Below, one piece after another: positions 1-7,042 of a stretch of DNA of 17,907 nucleotides. The first letter of the stretch is position 1, and every line of letters starts with the position of its first letter. Source of the stretch: Bacteroidales bacterium (GTDB lineage Bacteria > Bacteroidota > Bacteroidia > Bacteroidales > UBA12077); the NCBI GenBank assembly GCA_003446015.1, contig DMBU01000068.1, positions 1 to 17,907 on the forward strand, given 5' to 3'. The notes beneath the pieces were generated by a model that was not told the origin of the DNA, made no database searches, and saw only the letters and a list, made by a program, of their open reading frames with translations. A program made the translations under genes and the position numbers.

Positions 1-2
1 GA

Positions 3-1592
3 GTTGATTTAAACGAAGAATCGGTTGAAATTGCAAAACTATCGCTTTGGTTACGCACAGCGCAAAAAGGAAGAAAACTTACAACAATAAGCAATCATAT
101 TAAATGCGGAAACTCATTAATCGACGATCCTGAAGTTGCTGGAGAAAAAGCATTTAATTGGCAAAACGAATTCCCCGAAGTTTTTACTAAGGGCGGGTTT
201 GATGTGGTTATTGGAAATCCTCCGTATGGAATATTAATTGATAAAGAAACACAAGACTACTATAATAATAATTTCCCTTTAACACAGTATAAAATAAACT
301 TATATGTTTTGTTTATTGAAAGAATGCTTCAAATTTTTGAAAAAGGAATAATACATTTCATTATTCCAAAATCATTATTATTTAATTCGTTTTATGAAGC
401 TATCAGAAAGGAGTTAATAAACAAAACGGAACTAAATGAAATATATACAATAACAGAGAAAGTTTTTGAAGATGCAGAAGTAGGAAGTAGTTTATTATTA
501 CAATTTACTATTAAAAAAGAAATATATAAAAAAAATATTGTAAGGTTGGCAACGGCTAATAAAATTGAGAATTTCATTACGGGTTTGGCTATTACAGAAA
601 ACAATGTCCCACAAGATTTCTTCTTAAGTGTCCCTAATTGTGAAATTTCAGTAGTTTCAAAAGATTCTCAGTCTATATTAAAAAAACTTCATAAACTAAA
701 ACCAATTAAAAATTATTACACTCTAAAAAATGGACTTAATCCTGGAAATATTAAACATATTTTAATTTCAGAAAAACAAGAAACAGAAAATCATAAACCA
801 ATAATCTGGGGTAAAGACGTTTCTCGATATAATATAACTTGGTCAGGACAGTACATTAATTATGATGAAAAAATTGGGAATAAAATTAGTCTTGTCGATA
901 TTAAATCAAAGGATGGAATGAATAAGCAAAACCGCATTGATTATGCTTTACGTTCACAAGAATTATTTGAGAATAAGAAAATAGTAGTAAGAAAAACAGG
1001 AGATTCGCTGATTTGTTGTTTAGATGAAAACAATTACTATTTTGATACATTATTACATGGTATTTACGAACAAAAAGACGGTTTTAGTTTAGAATATTTA
1101 TTAGCATTATTGAATTCGAAAGCTGCAACAATATTTTATCGTTTATTGCATGACATCAAAGGGAAAGTATTTGCTAAAATTAGTTTAGATAATCTTGCTT
1201 CATTTCCTATTCCTGAAAGTAATTCAGCAAATGAAGATTTACTTAGAAATAAAGCAGTGTTGTTATTAGCAAAAACTAAAGAATTGAAAGAAATTCAAAC
1301 TCAATTTATCAATTTGCTTCAAGGTAGATTTGTATTTGAGAAAATAAGTAAAAAACTTATAAACTGGTATGAATTGGATTTTAATGAATTTATTAATGAA
1401 TTGAAAAAAGCTAAAGTGAATCAAAGCCTCTCGGAAGAATCTGAATGGATGCAATATTTTAAAGAACAAAAAGCAAAGGCTCAAGATTTAAAAACTGAGA
1501 TTAACAAAACAGATAAAGAAATAGACCAAATGGTTTATGAATTATATGGTTTAACAGAAGATGAAATAAAAATTATTGAAGAAAATTATTAA
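3..1592 (+). CDS. Eco57I/type IIG-like DNA adenine-N6 methyltransferase, 3' part (5' end outside the window)
   Basis: The frame is open from the first bases to the stop at 1590-1592, giving 529 visible residues. The N-terminus, with motif I and any nuclease domain, lies upstream of the window. Visible residues 1-30 (VDLNEESVEIAKLSLWL) match the SAM-fold region just after motif I in Eco57I-type methylases. Residues 67-75 (DVVIGNPPY) are catalytic motif IV of N6-adenine methyltransferases, so a GTG codon at 204 is internal and not the start. Roughly residues 232-412 resemble the TaqI-type C-terminal target-recognition domain (KNGLNPGN, LLALLNSKAATIFYR, FPIPE). The last ~115 residues are charged and helical. 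Expected role: sequence-specific adenine methylation, probably within a single-chain restriction-modification enzyme. Whether it also cuts DNA cannot be judged without the missing N-terminus. The family call is firm; the type IIG subtype is inference. Confidence 0.9.
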   Translation, partial: VDLNEESVEIAKLSLWLRTAQKGRKLTTISNHIKCGNSLIDDPEVAGEKAFNWQNEFPEVFTKGGFDVVIGNPPYGILIDKETQDYYNNNFPLTQYKINLYVLFIERMLQIFEKGIIHFIIPKSLLFNSFYEAIRKELINKTELNEIYTITEKVFEDAEVGSSLLLQFTIKKEIYKKNIVRLATANKIENFITGLAITENNVPQDFFLSVPNCEISVVSKDSQSILKKLHKLKPIKNYYTLKNGLNPGNIKHILISEKQETENHKPIIWGKDVSRYNITWSGQYINYDEKIGNKISLVDIKSKDGMNKQNRIDYALRSQELFENKKIVVRKTGDSLICCLDENNYYFDTLLHGIYEQKDGFSLEYLLALLNSKAATIFYRLLHDIKGKVFAKISLDNLASFPIPESNSANEDLLRNKAVLLLAKTKELKEIQTQFINLLQGRFVFEKISKKLINWYELDFNEFINELKKAKVNQSLSEESEWMQYFKEQKAKAQDLKTEINKTDKEIDQMVYELYGLTEDEIKIIEENY

Positions 1593-1612
1593 TCCAAATA
1601 AAACACAACGAA

Positions 1613-1954
1613 ATGAGCAATTTAGACAAACACCTTCTAAACCGAATTGAAGCAATTCTTGAAAATGATGTTAAGTACCTTAATGAAATAGCTCAAAGAA
1701 TTGATAAAAAAGTTAATAGAAATGTTGATTCAAATGCTTTAAAAAATCTTATGAACAAGGTTAATGAATCCAATGAAATTAGAGAAAGAACTCAGCAAGA
1801 ACTAATGGAACATGCTAATAAAGTGCTGAGTGATTTTGATAAGGAAATTGTAAATCACCCAGACAACGAGAAATATTATGACATATTGAAAGATAAGTTT
1901 GTAAGTATAATACAATCATTAATATTGCAATCTACAAATAGAATTAAGGAATAG
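1613..1954 (+). CDS. Small helical protein downstream of the methyltransferase, unknown function
   Basis: This 113-residue protein starts with ATG 20 bp after the methyltransferase stop and ends just before a terminator, so it is probably co-transcribed with it. I do not recognise the family. The sequence is rich in Lys, Glu, Asn and Asp, has no signal peptide, membrane segment or cysteine, and looks almost wholly alpha-helical. The region around residues 20-75 is likely coiled coil (EAILENDVKYLNEIAQR, NEIRERTQQELMEHANK). A soluble helical partner or regulator of the restriction-modification enzyme is possible from position alone. No HTH or catalytic motif is visible. Confidence 0.75.
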   Translation: MSNLDKHLLNRIEAILENDVKYLNEIAQRIDKKVNRNVDSNALKNLMNKVNESNEIRERTQQELMEHANKVLSDFDKEIVNHPDNEKYYDILKDKFVSIIQSLILQSTNRIKE

Positions 1955-2016
1955 TATTAATCCATTTTACTAAACCTCCATTGTTTTTAATTTAATAAAA
2001 TTTACTATAACGTATT

Positions 2017-2040
2017 GCCTGTTATTTAACAGGCTTTTTT
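2017..2040 (+). terminator. Rho-independent terminator after the methyltransferase operon
   Basis: A near-perfect hairpin has GCCTGTT (2017-2023) pairing with AACAGGC (2028-2034) and an ATTT loop; it is directly followed by six T residues (2035-2040). It lies 62 bp after the stop of the small helical protein and should end the transcript of the two upstream genes. Confidence 0.85.
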
Positions 2041-2120
2041 ATTGCCAAATTTTTCAAATCTTTTACTAATTTCATGTTAGAATTATTTCAATAGTTCTAA
2101 AAACCAACCTAAATCATCCA

Positions 2121-2309
2121 TAAGGAACATAAGAATTTCCTTAAGGTGCGTGTGAATGCACATAAGGAATAAAAGAACGTCCGTACTGAACAGAAGAATG
2201 TCGTTAAGGAACATATGAAGTTCCATAAGGAATACAAAAACGGCATTAAGGATCAGGTAAAGGACGTTAAGGAGAGCAAGAAAGGTTTTAAGGAATCCGT
2301 AAAGTTCCT
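2121..2309. repeat. Nine degenerate 21-bp tandem repeats
   Basis: Nine consecutive units of exactly 21 bp start at 2121, 2142, 2163, 2184, 2205, 2226, 2247, 2268 and 2289. Seven units begin TAAGGA; unit 2 begins TAAGGT and unit 4 TACTGA. All carry GAA or AAA at unit positions 13-15, so the consensus is TAAGGA-N6-(G/A)AA-N6. No base is inserted or lost across 189 bp. Read from unit position 2, each unit encodes a heptad of the form K-(E/D)-x-x-(K/N)-x-(hydrophobic or other), for example KEHKNFL, KEYKNGI, KDQVKDV and KESVKFL. Unit 3 carries an in-frame TAA at 2170. Two readings compete: a decayed heptad-repeat coding sequence, or an iteron-like binding array with two-helical-turn spacing. Confidence 0.85.
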
Positions 2310-2352
2310 TGTTAAAATAAATTATGAACTAAAAAAACTAAAAAGAAGATGA
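2122..2352 (+). pseudogene. Possible remnant of a lysine-rich heptad-repeat protein (45-codon frame intact from ATG 2215)
   Basis: The heptad-encoding frame of the 21-bp array runs from 2122 and is broken by a TAA at 2170. It then stays open to the TGA at 2350-2352, past the end of the repeats. The last intact part could be translated from the ATG at 2215 as a 45-residue, very basic helical peptide (MKFHKEYKNGIKDQ at the start, ELKKLKRR at the end). The hydrophobic residue recurring every seven positions continues beyond the DNA repeats, which favours a coding origin. I recognise no family. It may be a pseudogene, a small real protein, or chance. Confidence 0.3.
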
Positions 2353-2525
2353 CAGTAAAAAGAACACAATCAGAAGCGGTAGCTTTTGAAAGATATCGGG
2401 TTGTTGCATTAGAAGTTGCTGAAACTTAAAGAAAAATAGCATATTATTATATAGAAGTTGTTTCTGTCGTAGAAATTCCGGACACAACGCAAAACTGCTG
2501 CATAGATTCATATTTAATCCAATAA
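2349..2525 (+). pseudogene. Possible short frame overlapping by ATGA, with in-frame stop
   Basis: An ATG at 2349 overlaps the TGA of the heptad-repeat frame in an ATGA arrangement typical of translationally coupled genes. It encodes 26 residues (MTVKRTQSEAVAFERYR at the start) before TAA at 2427-2429. The same frame then stays open for 31 further codons to TAA at 2523, and a single C-to-T change at 2427 (CAA to TAA) would explain the break. No known family was recognised. It is too short to exclude chance. Confidence 0.2.
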
Positions 2526-2772
2526 ATATTTCCTAAGTGTCACTTTTTAACCGGAGCTTGGCATAGTTTTACTTCCAGGTTTTTTCCGTTGAATTCTTAA
2601 AAACCCAGAACTAGCATAGTATTCAAAACGTTATAAAAATTTAGATTTAATTTTTAAAGAAAGAGTTTTTAAAAATTTAAATTATCTCGATTTTAAATAG
2701 TTGAATAGTTTTTTTAATACAAAAAATAGTAGTAAATTCGATATTCAATTTTTAAAATGAGAAAAATTCTGT

Positions 2773-5424
2773 GTGGTGATTAAAAAGTGGCGTAATTACG
2801 TATTTCATCCATTAATTATTGGGTTTATTTTAAGTCTTATAGTTATTTTTTTATTTGCAAGATACTTGCCTCGATTTTATACAGAAATTGTTGAGGAATA
2901 TGTGCTTACAAATAACGGGGAGGTATATTATTTTGATTTAAATAAGGATGGTAATAGCGAAAAATTACACTACTATCATTATGATCGAATTTTTAAACCA
3001 ACCTTATATTTGTACGATTCAAACGATAATTTTAAATCGTTGTGGAATTTTTTAGAATTACCAGTTAAAAATTATAAAATATTTACCGGCGATTACAATA
3101 ACGATAGTATAGAAGAAATTTTTGTTTTTACTCAGAGCCCTGATTCATTATTCTTATATGTGCTGAACTCCGAAAACGACAGAGAACCATATACTCGGAG
3201 CAGGTTTATTACCACTTTAAGTAATCCGGAATCTGAAGTTCATATTCTTCCGATCGGATTATATAACTTAAATCAAAATGAAAATAAAGAGTTTTTATTT
3301 GCAGTCGATGCAGGATATCCTTATACTCCTTCAAAGATTTTTTCTTTTGATATTTCTTCTAATGTACTAAGCTCTTCTCCAGAAATCAAAGCAAACATTT
3401 CAAAACCTATTCTTGTTGAAGACATAAATTTTGATACAAAACCAGAGATTGTTATTTCAAATCAATCTGCTGAAGTTCCTGGAAATGGAAATGGATCAGG
3501 ATTAATTGTATTAAACAATAAGCTTCAATATTTATTTCAACCCATTGTGTTTACAGGAGGTGCATCTCAAATAACTGTAGATGCCATTAAATATGGTAAT
3601 GAAAAATTATTGGCTGTTTTACATAGTGGAACAAAACCTGAAAATGTTTTTAATAGCCTAATGCTATATAACTTTAGTGGTGAAAAGGTATATGAAGCAA
3701 CTATTGCAAATAAATCAAATTCAGTTTTGACCTGTATTTCTGAAAATGAAAACAAAATATACCTGTTTAATGGTAAAAAGATATACAGATACAATTCTGA
3801 GTTAAAAAAGGAGAAAACATATACTATCTCTAAGGGAAATAAAACGGAATGTATTCAGAGGGTTGATATTACAGGAGATGCAAAAGAAGAAATGATTTTC
3901 AGAAGCAATAAAAATATTATTATTACTTCAGATAATATTAGACATAAAGTAAAGTTAAATCTTCCTGATAAAGGGAAATTAAATATCACAATTGCAAAAC
4001 ATAAACATAAACCAAATCAAGTATCTATTCAGATTGGTTCGAAGTGGTATTTGTGCGAATTTTACAAAAACGAAGCTTTTTTTTATAGTCACATATTTTA
4101 TTTGTCAATATACATTCTTATAAGTTTTATCGTGTTTCTAATTTTAAAAATCAGGCTTAGAATAAGGCGATTTCAGAAATCAATACGGAACAATGAAAGT
4201 GATTTATTTAATCAGGTCGAGGATAATATTGAAGAGAATTTCACAGGTCTTAAATCTAAGATCAAAGAAATAAGTAATGAATTAACGGATGATTCATATA
4301 ATAAAATCATTGTAGAGATTGACGATACTTTAGAAAAAGTTAAAACAGCATCAAAAATAGTGAGCAGTAAATATAGTACAGATGAGGATTTTGAAAATCA
4401 ACTATCTAATTTAGTTTCTTCTAAAAAAGATAAGATTAATATTTCTTATCGACTTTTTCCTGATTATGGATTCAGTACACTGAGTCATGAAATTAAAGAA
4501 ACTATTCTTGAATATTCAGATAATTGTTTTGATTTTATTGCAAACCATTCAAAAAACATCAATCTTGTTTTACAGGTAATACAGCAGAATGATTATTTAA
4601 ATCTTCTCATGGAAATAGAGAATATTTTTATCGATTCAACTGAATTTGAAAGTAACTCAAAATTAAAATCAATCCTAAATAAAGTTAAAGGAGAATTGGT
4701 AATAGATAATTTCAGTGGTTTTGGTACAATTATAAATGCAACTATACCATTGAATATTACAAGCGATTCTGTTGAATCTAAAAAAAGAAAAATACGAATT
4801 ATCATTGCCGAAGATCATGATGTTTCCTTGTTTGGATTGGTGTCACTTTTTAAAACAAAAGATGATATTGAAATAGTGGGTACAGCTAAGAATGGGATGG
4901 AGGTTTTAAAAATCCTTGAAACAAAAAATACCGACATTGTGATTACTGATATTTCAATGCCTGGGATGGATGGAATTGAGTTATCGGAAAAACTCAAAAA
5001 TGAATATCCAAATATTAAGGTAATTGTGTTTACTATGTATTTGGAAAATTGGTTTGTCGAACAACTTATTGCAAATGGTGCCAAAGGATTAGTATCTAAA
5101 AATTCGAAAATCATTGAATTAATTGGTGCCGTCCGAAATGTTTATGAGGGGAATAATTATTACTGTCCACAATTCAAATCTAAATTTGGCTTAAAAGGAA
5201 ATAATAACGGAATTTCTAAAAAACTTGATTCCTTAACCAAAAACGAACTATATATTGTAAACCTGTATGCAGAGAATTTAAGCAAAGAACAAATTGCTTC
5301 AAAAATGAATCTGAATAGAAAAACAATTGATGCATTTATAGCAAATATCCTTCTGAAATTAAATGCTGGCGATGAGGAGGAAATTATTCGAATAGCTAAA
5401 AAACAAAAATTTGTGTCAGAATAA
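2773..5424 (+). CDS. Membrane sensor: FG-GAP/VCBS-like repeats, degenerate histidine kinase core, REC and LuxR-type HTH in one chain
   Basis: The product has 883 residues with GTG start at 2773 (a second GTG is at 2776; no upstream ATG is in frame). Residues 12-32 are a membrane anchor. Residues 33-435 are extracytoplasmic with repeated acidic calcium-loop-like motifs of FG-GAP/VCBS propellers (DLNKDG 55-60, DYNNDS 107-112, DITGDA 365-370). Residues 438-460 are a second membrane helix. Residues 475-660 align with a NarL-partner kinase core, but the usual LHD is VED (E483 for the phosphoacceptor His). E580 and N584 recall the N-box, the DNGxG and GxGL boxes are absent, and only the terminal GFGT...IPL remains. 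The receiver (674-790) has E680/D681, D726, T754 and K776, all expected for phosphorylation. The LuxR HTH spans 818-878 (LTKNELYIVNLYAENLSKEQIA). It probably acts as a membrane-tethered transcription regulator; kinase activity is unlikely. Confidence 0.85.
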   Translation: MVIKKWRNYVFHPLIIGFILSLIVIFLFARYLPRFYTEIVEEYVLTNNGEVYYFDLNKDGNSEKLHYYHYDRIFKPTLYLYDSNDNFKSLWNFLELPVKNYKIFTGDYNNDSIEEIFVFTQSPDSLFLYVLNSENDREPYTRSRFITTLSNPESEVHILPIGLYNLNQNENKEFLFAVDAGYPYTPSKIFSFDISSNVLSSSPEIKANISKPILVEDINFDTKPEIVISNQSAEVPGNGNGSGLIVLNNKLQYLFQPIVFTGGASQITVDAIKYGNEKLLAVLHSGTKPENVFNSLMLYNFSGEKVYEATIANKSNSVLTCISENENKIYLFNGKKIYRYNSELKKEKTYTISKGNKTECIQRVDITGDAKEEMIFRSNKNIIITSDNIRHKVKLNLPDKGKLNITIAKHKHKPNQVSIQIGSKWYLCEFYKNEAFFYSHIFYLSIYILISFIVFLILKIRLRIRRFQKSIRNNESDLFNQVEDNIEENFTGLKSKIKEISNELTDDSYNKIIVEIDDTLEKVKTASKIVSSKYSTDEDFENQLSNLVSSKKDKINISYRLFPDYGFSTLSHEIKETILEYSDNCFDFIANHSKNINLVLQVIQQNDYLNLLMEIENIFIDSTEFESNSKLKSILNKVKGELVIDNFSGFGTIINATIPLNITSDSVESKKRKIRIIIAEDHDVSLFGLVSLFKTKDDIEIVGTAKNGMEVLKILETKNTDIVITDISMPGMDGIELSEKLKNEYPNIKVIVFTMYLENWFVEQLIANGAKGLVSKNSKIIELIGAVRNVYEGNNYYCPQFKSKFGLKGNNNGISKKLDSLTKNELYIVNLYAENLSKEQIASKMNLNRKTIDAFIANILLKLNAGDEEEIIRIAKKQKFVSE

Positions 5425-5428
5425 TTCG

Positions 5429-5464
5429 TTAAAGCAATCAAACTTTTAATGCTTTAATTAAATT
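5429..5464 (+). terminator. AT-rich inverted repeat, weak terminator or attenuator candidate
   Basis: TTAAAGCA (5429-5436) and TGCTTTAA (5450-5457) form a perfect 8-bp inverted repeat with a 13-nt loop, 5 bp after the sensor stop, and run into TTAAATTT. The stem is weak (two G-C pairs) and the T tract is interrupted, so termination would be partial at best. Read-through into the TPR cluster is plausible. Confidence 0.35.
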
Positions 5465-5467
5465 TGT

Positions 5468-5800
5468 GTGAAAATTTTGCATAAATTTATGGATAATATA
5501 AAAGTGAAGATTGATAAATATATTCAAGATCAGGAATATACAAAGGCTATTGATGAATTAACAGATTATATTGAAAGAGACATAGATGTCATTAATTGCT
5601 TCATGTTAAGGGGTGATGTTTATTATATTAAACAAGAATTTGCAAAAGCATTAAACGATTTTAATAAAGTATTAAAAATTGATCCTGAAAATAAAAGTTT
5701 AAATGCAAAAGTAGAAATGATAAAAGATATTCTTAAATTTCAGGCTTTAGATATTTATTCATCAACAAATTTAAATAAGGATCCCTGGTTAGACGATTAA
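5468..5800 (+). CDS. Small tetratricopeptide (TPR) repeat protein
   Basis: The protein has 110 residues from a GTG at about 5468. An in-frame ATG at codon 8 (5489, MDNIKVKIDKY) is an equally good or better start and gives 103 residues. Residues 43-76 are a clear TPR motif (LRGDVYYIKQEFAKAL, NKVLKIDPEN). Residues 17-40 look like a weaker preceding repeat (YTKAIDELTDYI). The tail ends in the conserved-looking NKDPWLDD. It should be a cytoplasmic protein-binding adaptor; its partner is unknown. The next gene begins 4 bp after its stop, so the two are probably one transcriptional unit, with the glycosylase third. Confidence 0.8.
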   Translation: MKILHKFMDNIKVKIDKYIQDQEYTKAIDELTDYIERDIDVINCFMLRGDVYYIKQEFAKALNDFNKVLKIDPENKSLNAKVEMIKDILKFQALDIYSSTNLNKDPWLDD

Positions 5801-5804
5801 CATT

Positions 5805-6302
5805 ATGCAGTTAAATTACAATGCAACACATACCGATCATAACTACTTAGGACGAGTTTTCCTTTTTGTTAAACGAAATTTTTGGCTATTTATAATTGAT
5901 CTGGTAATTATCTTGTTTTTAATGCTACCTCCTTACAACTGGGAGGAAACCAGATTATTATTAATCATGATGCTTGTTCTTTTATTTCGTGATATTTTAA
6001 TTTTAAAACTTAGTTATAGGCACCTTGGAAAATTTATTGCAAAAGGAAACGAAATTTCAATAGGCATATTAGCTAAAAGTAAACTTCAGGAGGATATTAC
6101 TGAATGGCTACCTGATATTGAACTTGAAATTAAATATAAGCTGGGTGTTCCAGTATTATATATTTTTAATGGGAGCGAGATTGTTTTTAAACAATACCCT
6201 GTTGGGGTATGGACAGTTGATAAAATGAAAGAGTTTATTGACTCGTTTTATGATTACAAAAAGGAACAAGCCCTTTGGAAAATATATAAAGGACAAGACT
6301 AA
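5805..6302 (+). CDS. Two-helix membrane protein of unknown function
   Basis: This 165-residue protein starts with ATG 4 bp after the TPR gene. A short N-terminus precedes two hydrophobic helices (about 26-43 and 50-68) joined by a tight turn (PPYNWEETR), a hairpin probably placing both ends in the cytoplasm. Residues 75-165 form a soluble domain with alternating beta-like stretches (NEISIGILAK, IELEIKYKLGVPVLYIFNG, SEIVFKQYPVGVW) and a helical, basic tail. I do not recognise the family. It has no signal peptide, lipobox or catalytic motif. The close packing with the TPR gene suggests a shared role, for instance a membrane-docked complex; this is inference. Confidence 0.75.
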   Translation: MQLNYNATHTDHNYLGRVFLFVKRNFWLFIIDLVIILFLMLPPYNWEETRLLLIMMLVLLFRDILILKLSYRHLGKFIAKGNEISIGILAKSKLQEDITEWLPDIELEIKYKLGVPVLYIFNGSEIVFKQYPVGVWTVDKMKEFIDSFYDYKKEQALWKIYKGQD

Positions 6303-6307
6303 ATTTA

Positions 6308-7042
6308 ATGCACTTCAATTCACTTTTTTTAGATTCATTAGACCATATTCATCATAGTTGGAAAGAATTTTTATCTCCTAATATAGTTTTGGGGTTAAGA
6401 AAAATTGAAGAACAAATTCTAAGTACAAAACAGGAATTTACTCCACCATCTGCTCATGTTTTAAAATTTCTGAAAGTCCCACTTCATACTATAAAAGTTA
6501 TTATTCTGGGTCAGGATCCATATCCTCAAAAAGGAGTAGCCACAGGCAGAGCTTTTGAAGTAGGCACGTTAAAATCATGGAACGAAAAATTTAGTAATAT
6601 TTCACTTAAAAATATCGTTCGGGCAATTTATTACACTTACCAAAACGAATACCTTAAGTATAGCGAGATAAAAAATCAAATCGGAGTTACATTCCCTCTA
6701 AAATCTCCCAATGAACTATTTGTTAAATGGGAAGAGCAGGGCGTACTTTTGTTAAACACATCTTTTACATGTGAGATAGGAAAGTCGAATAGCCATGAGA
6801 AACTCTGGAGAGAATTTACGATATTGCTACTAAAATATATTTCGAATACCAATCAGAATATTACCTGGTTATTATGGGGCAATAACGCAAAGTCAATAGT
6901 TTCCGATATTAATATTCAGAATAAAATCGAATCAATGCATCCTATGATGTGTTATAATAAACCAGGTCGTGACGATGACTTCCTTTTTGGGAAACGAAAT
7001 GCTTTTTCTGAAACCATGAAGATTATAAATTGGCTTGGGTAA
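6308..7042 (+). CDS. ung: Divergent family 1 uracil-DNA glycosylase
   Basis: The 244-residue product should remove uracil from DNA to start base excision repair. Visible Ung landmarks are GQDPYP at 68-73 (usual GQDPYH, catalytic water-activating D70), GVLLLNTSFT at 145-154 with the uracil-reading N150, and HP at 211-212 with the active-site His (H211). Two features differ from canonical Ung. The intercalation loop, normally HPSPLS followed by a GFFG-type stretch, reads HPMMCYNKPGRDDDFLFG. About 30 extra residues (roughly 100-132) also lie between the first two motifs. Length is close to E. coli Ung (229). It starts 5 bp after the membrane-protein gene. Substrate preference may have shifted; the fold assignment is confident and the exact activity less so. 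Confidence 0.85.
   Translation: MHFNSLFLDSLDHIHHSWKEFLSPNIVLGLRKIEEQILSTKQEFTPPSAHVLKFLKVPLHTIKVIILGQDPYPQKGVATGRAFEVGTLKSWNEKFSNISLKNIVRAIYYTYQNEYLKYSEIKNQIGVTFPLKSPNELFVKWEEQGVLLLNTSFTCEIGKSNSHEKLWREFTILLLKYISNTNQNITWLLWGNNAKSIVSDINIQNKIESMHPMMCYNKPGRDDDFLFGKRNAFSETMKIINWLG

Larger units (their letters stand above)
1955..2772. other. 818-bp intergenic stretch with a terminator, a 21-bp tandem array and decayed reading frames
   Basis: No intact gene of ordinary length was found here on either strand. In order it holds a terminator (2017-2040), nine 21-bp units (2121-2309), two overlapping short frames (2215-2352 and 2349-2429, with an open extension to 2525), and an AT-rich imperfect hairpin. 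In that hairpin TTTAATTTTTAAA at 2646-2658 pairs with 2668-2681 with one bulged base. The next gene follows at 2773. No convincing TAnnTTTG promoter element was seen before it. The stretch looks like the remains of something small that was lost between a restriction-modification locus and a sensor gene. Confidence 0.7.

Noticed and set aside
204..206. GTG at 204 as the start codon of the methyltransferase
   Set aside because: The frame is open to the left edge and encodes recognisable methylase sequence before the NPPY motif, so the gene is truncated by the window and 204 is internal.
2121..2309. CRISPR array
   Set aside because: The units are 21 bp head to tail with no distinct unique spacers of constant length between identical repeats, the repeats are themselves degenerate, and no cas gene is near.
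2121..2309. Reverse-strand protein frame through the repeat array (FxxSL-type heptads)
   Set aside because: It also has an in-frame stop, shows low-complexity Phe/Leu/Ser/Cys content typical of the antisense of a Lys/Glu repeat, and does not continue naturally beyond the array, unlike the plus-strand frame.
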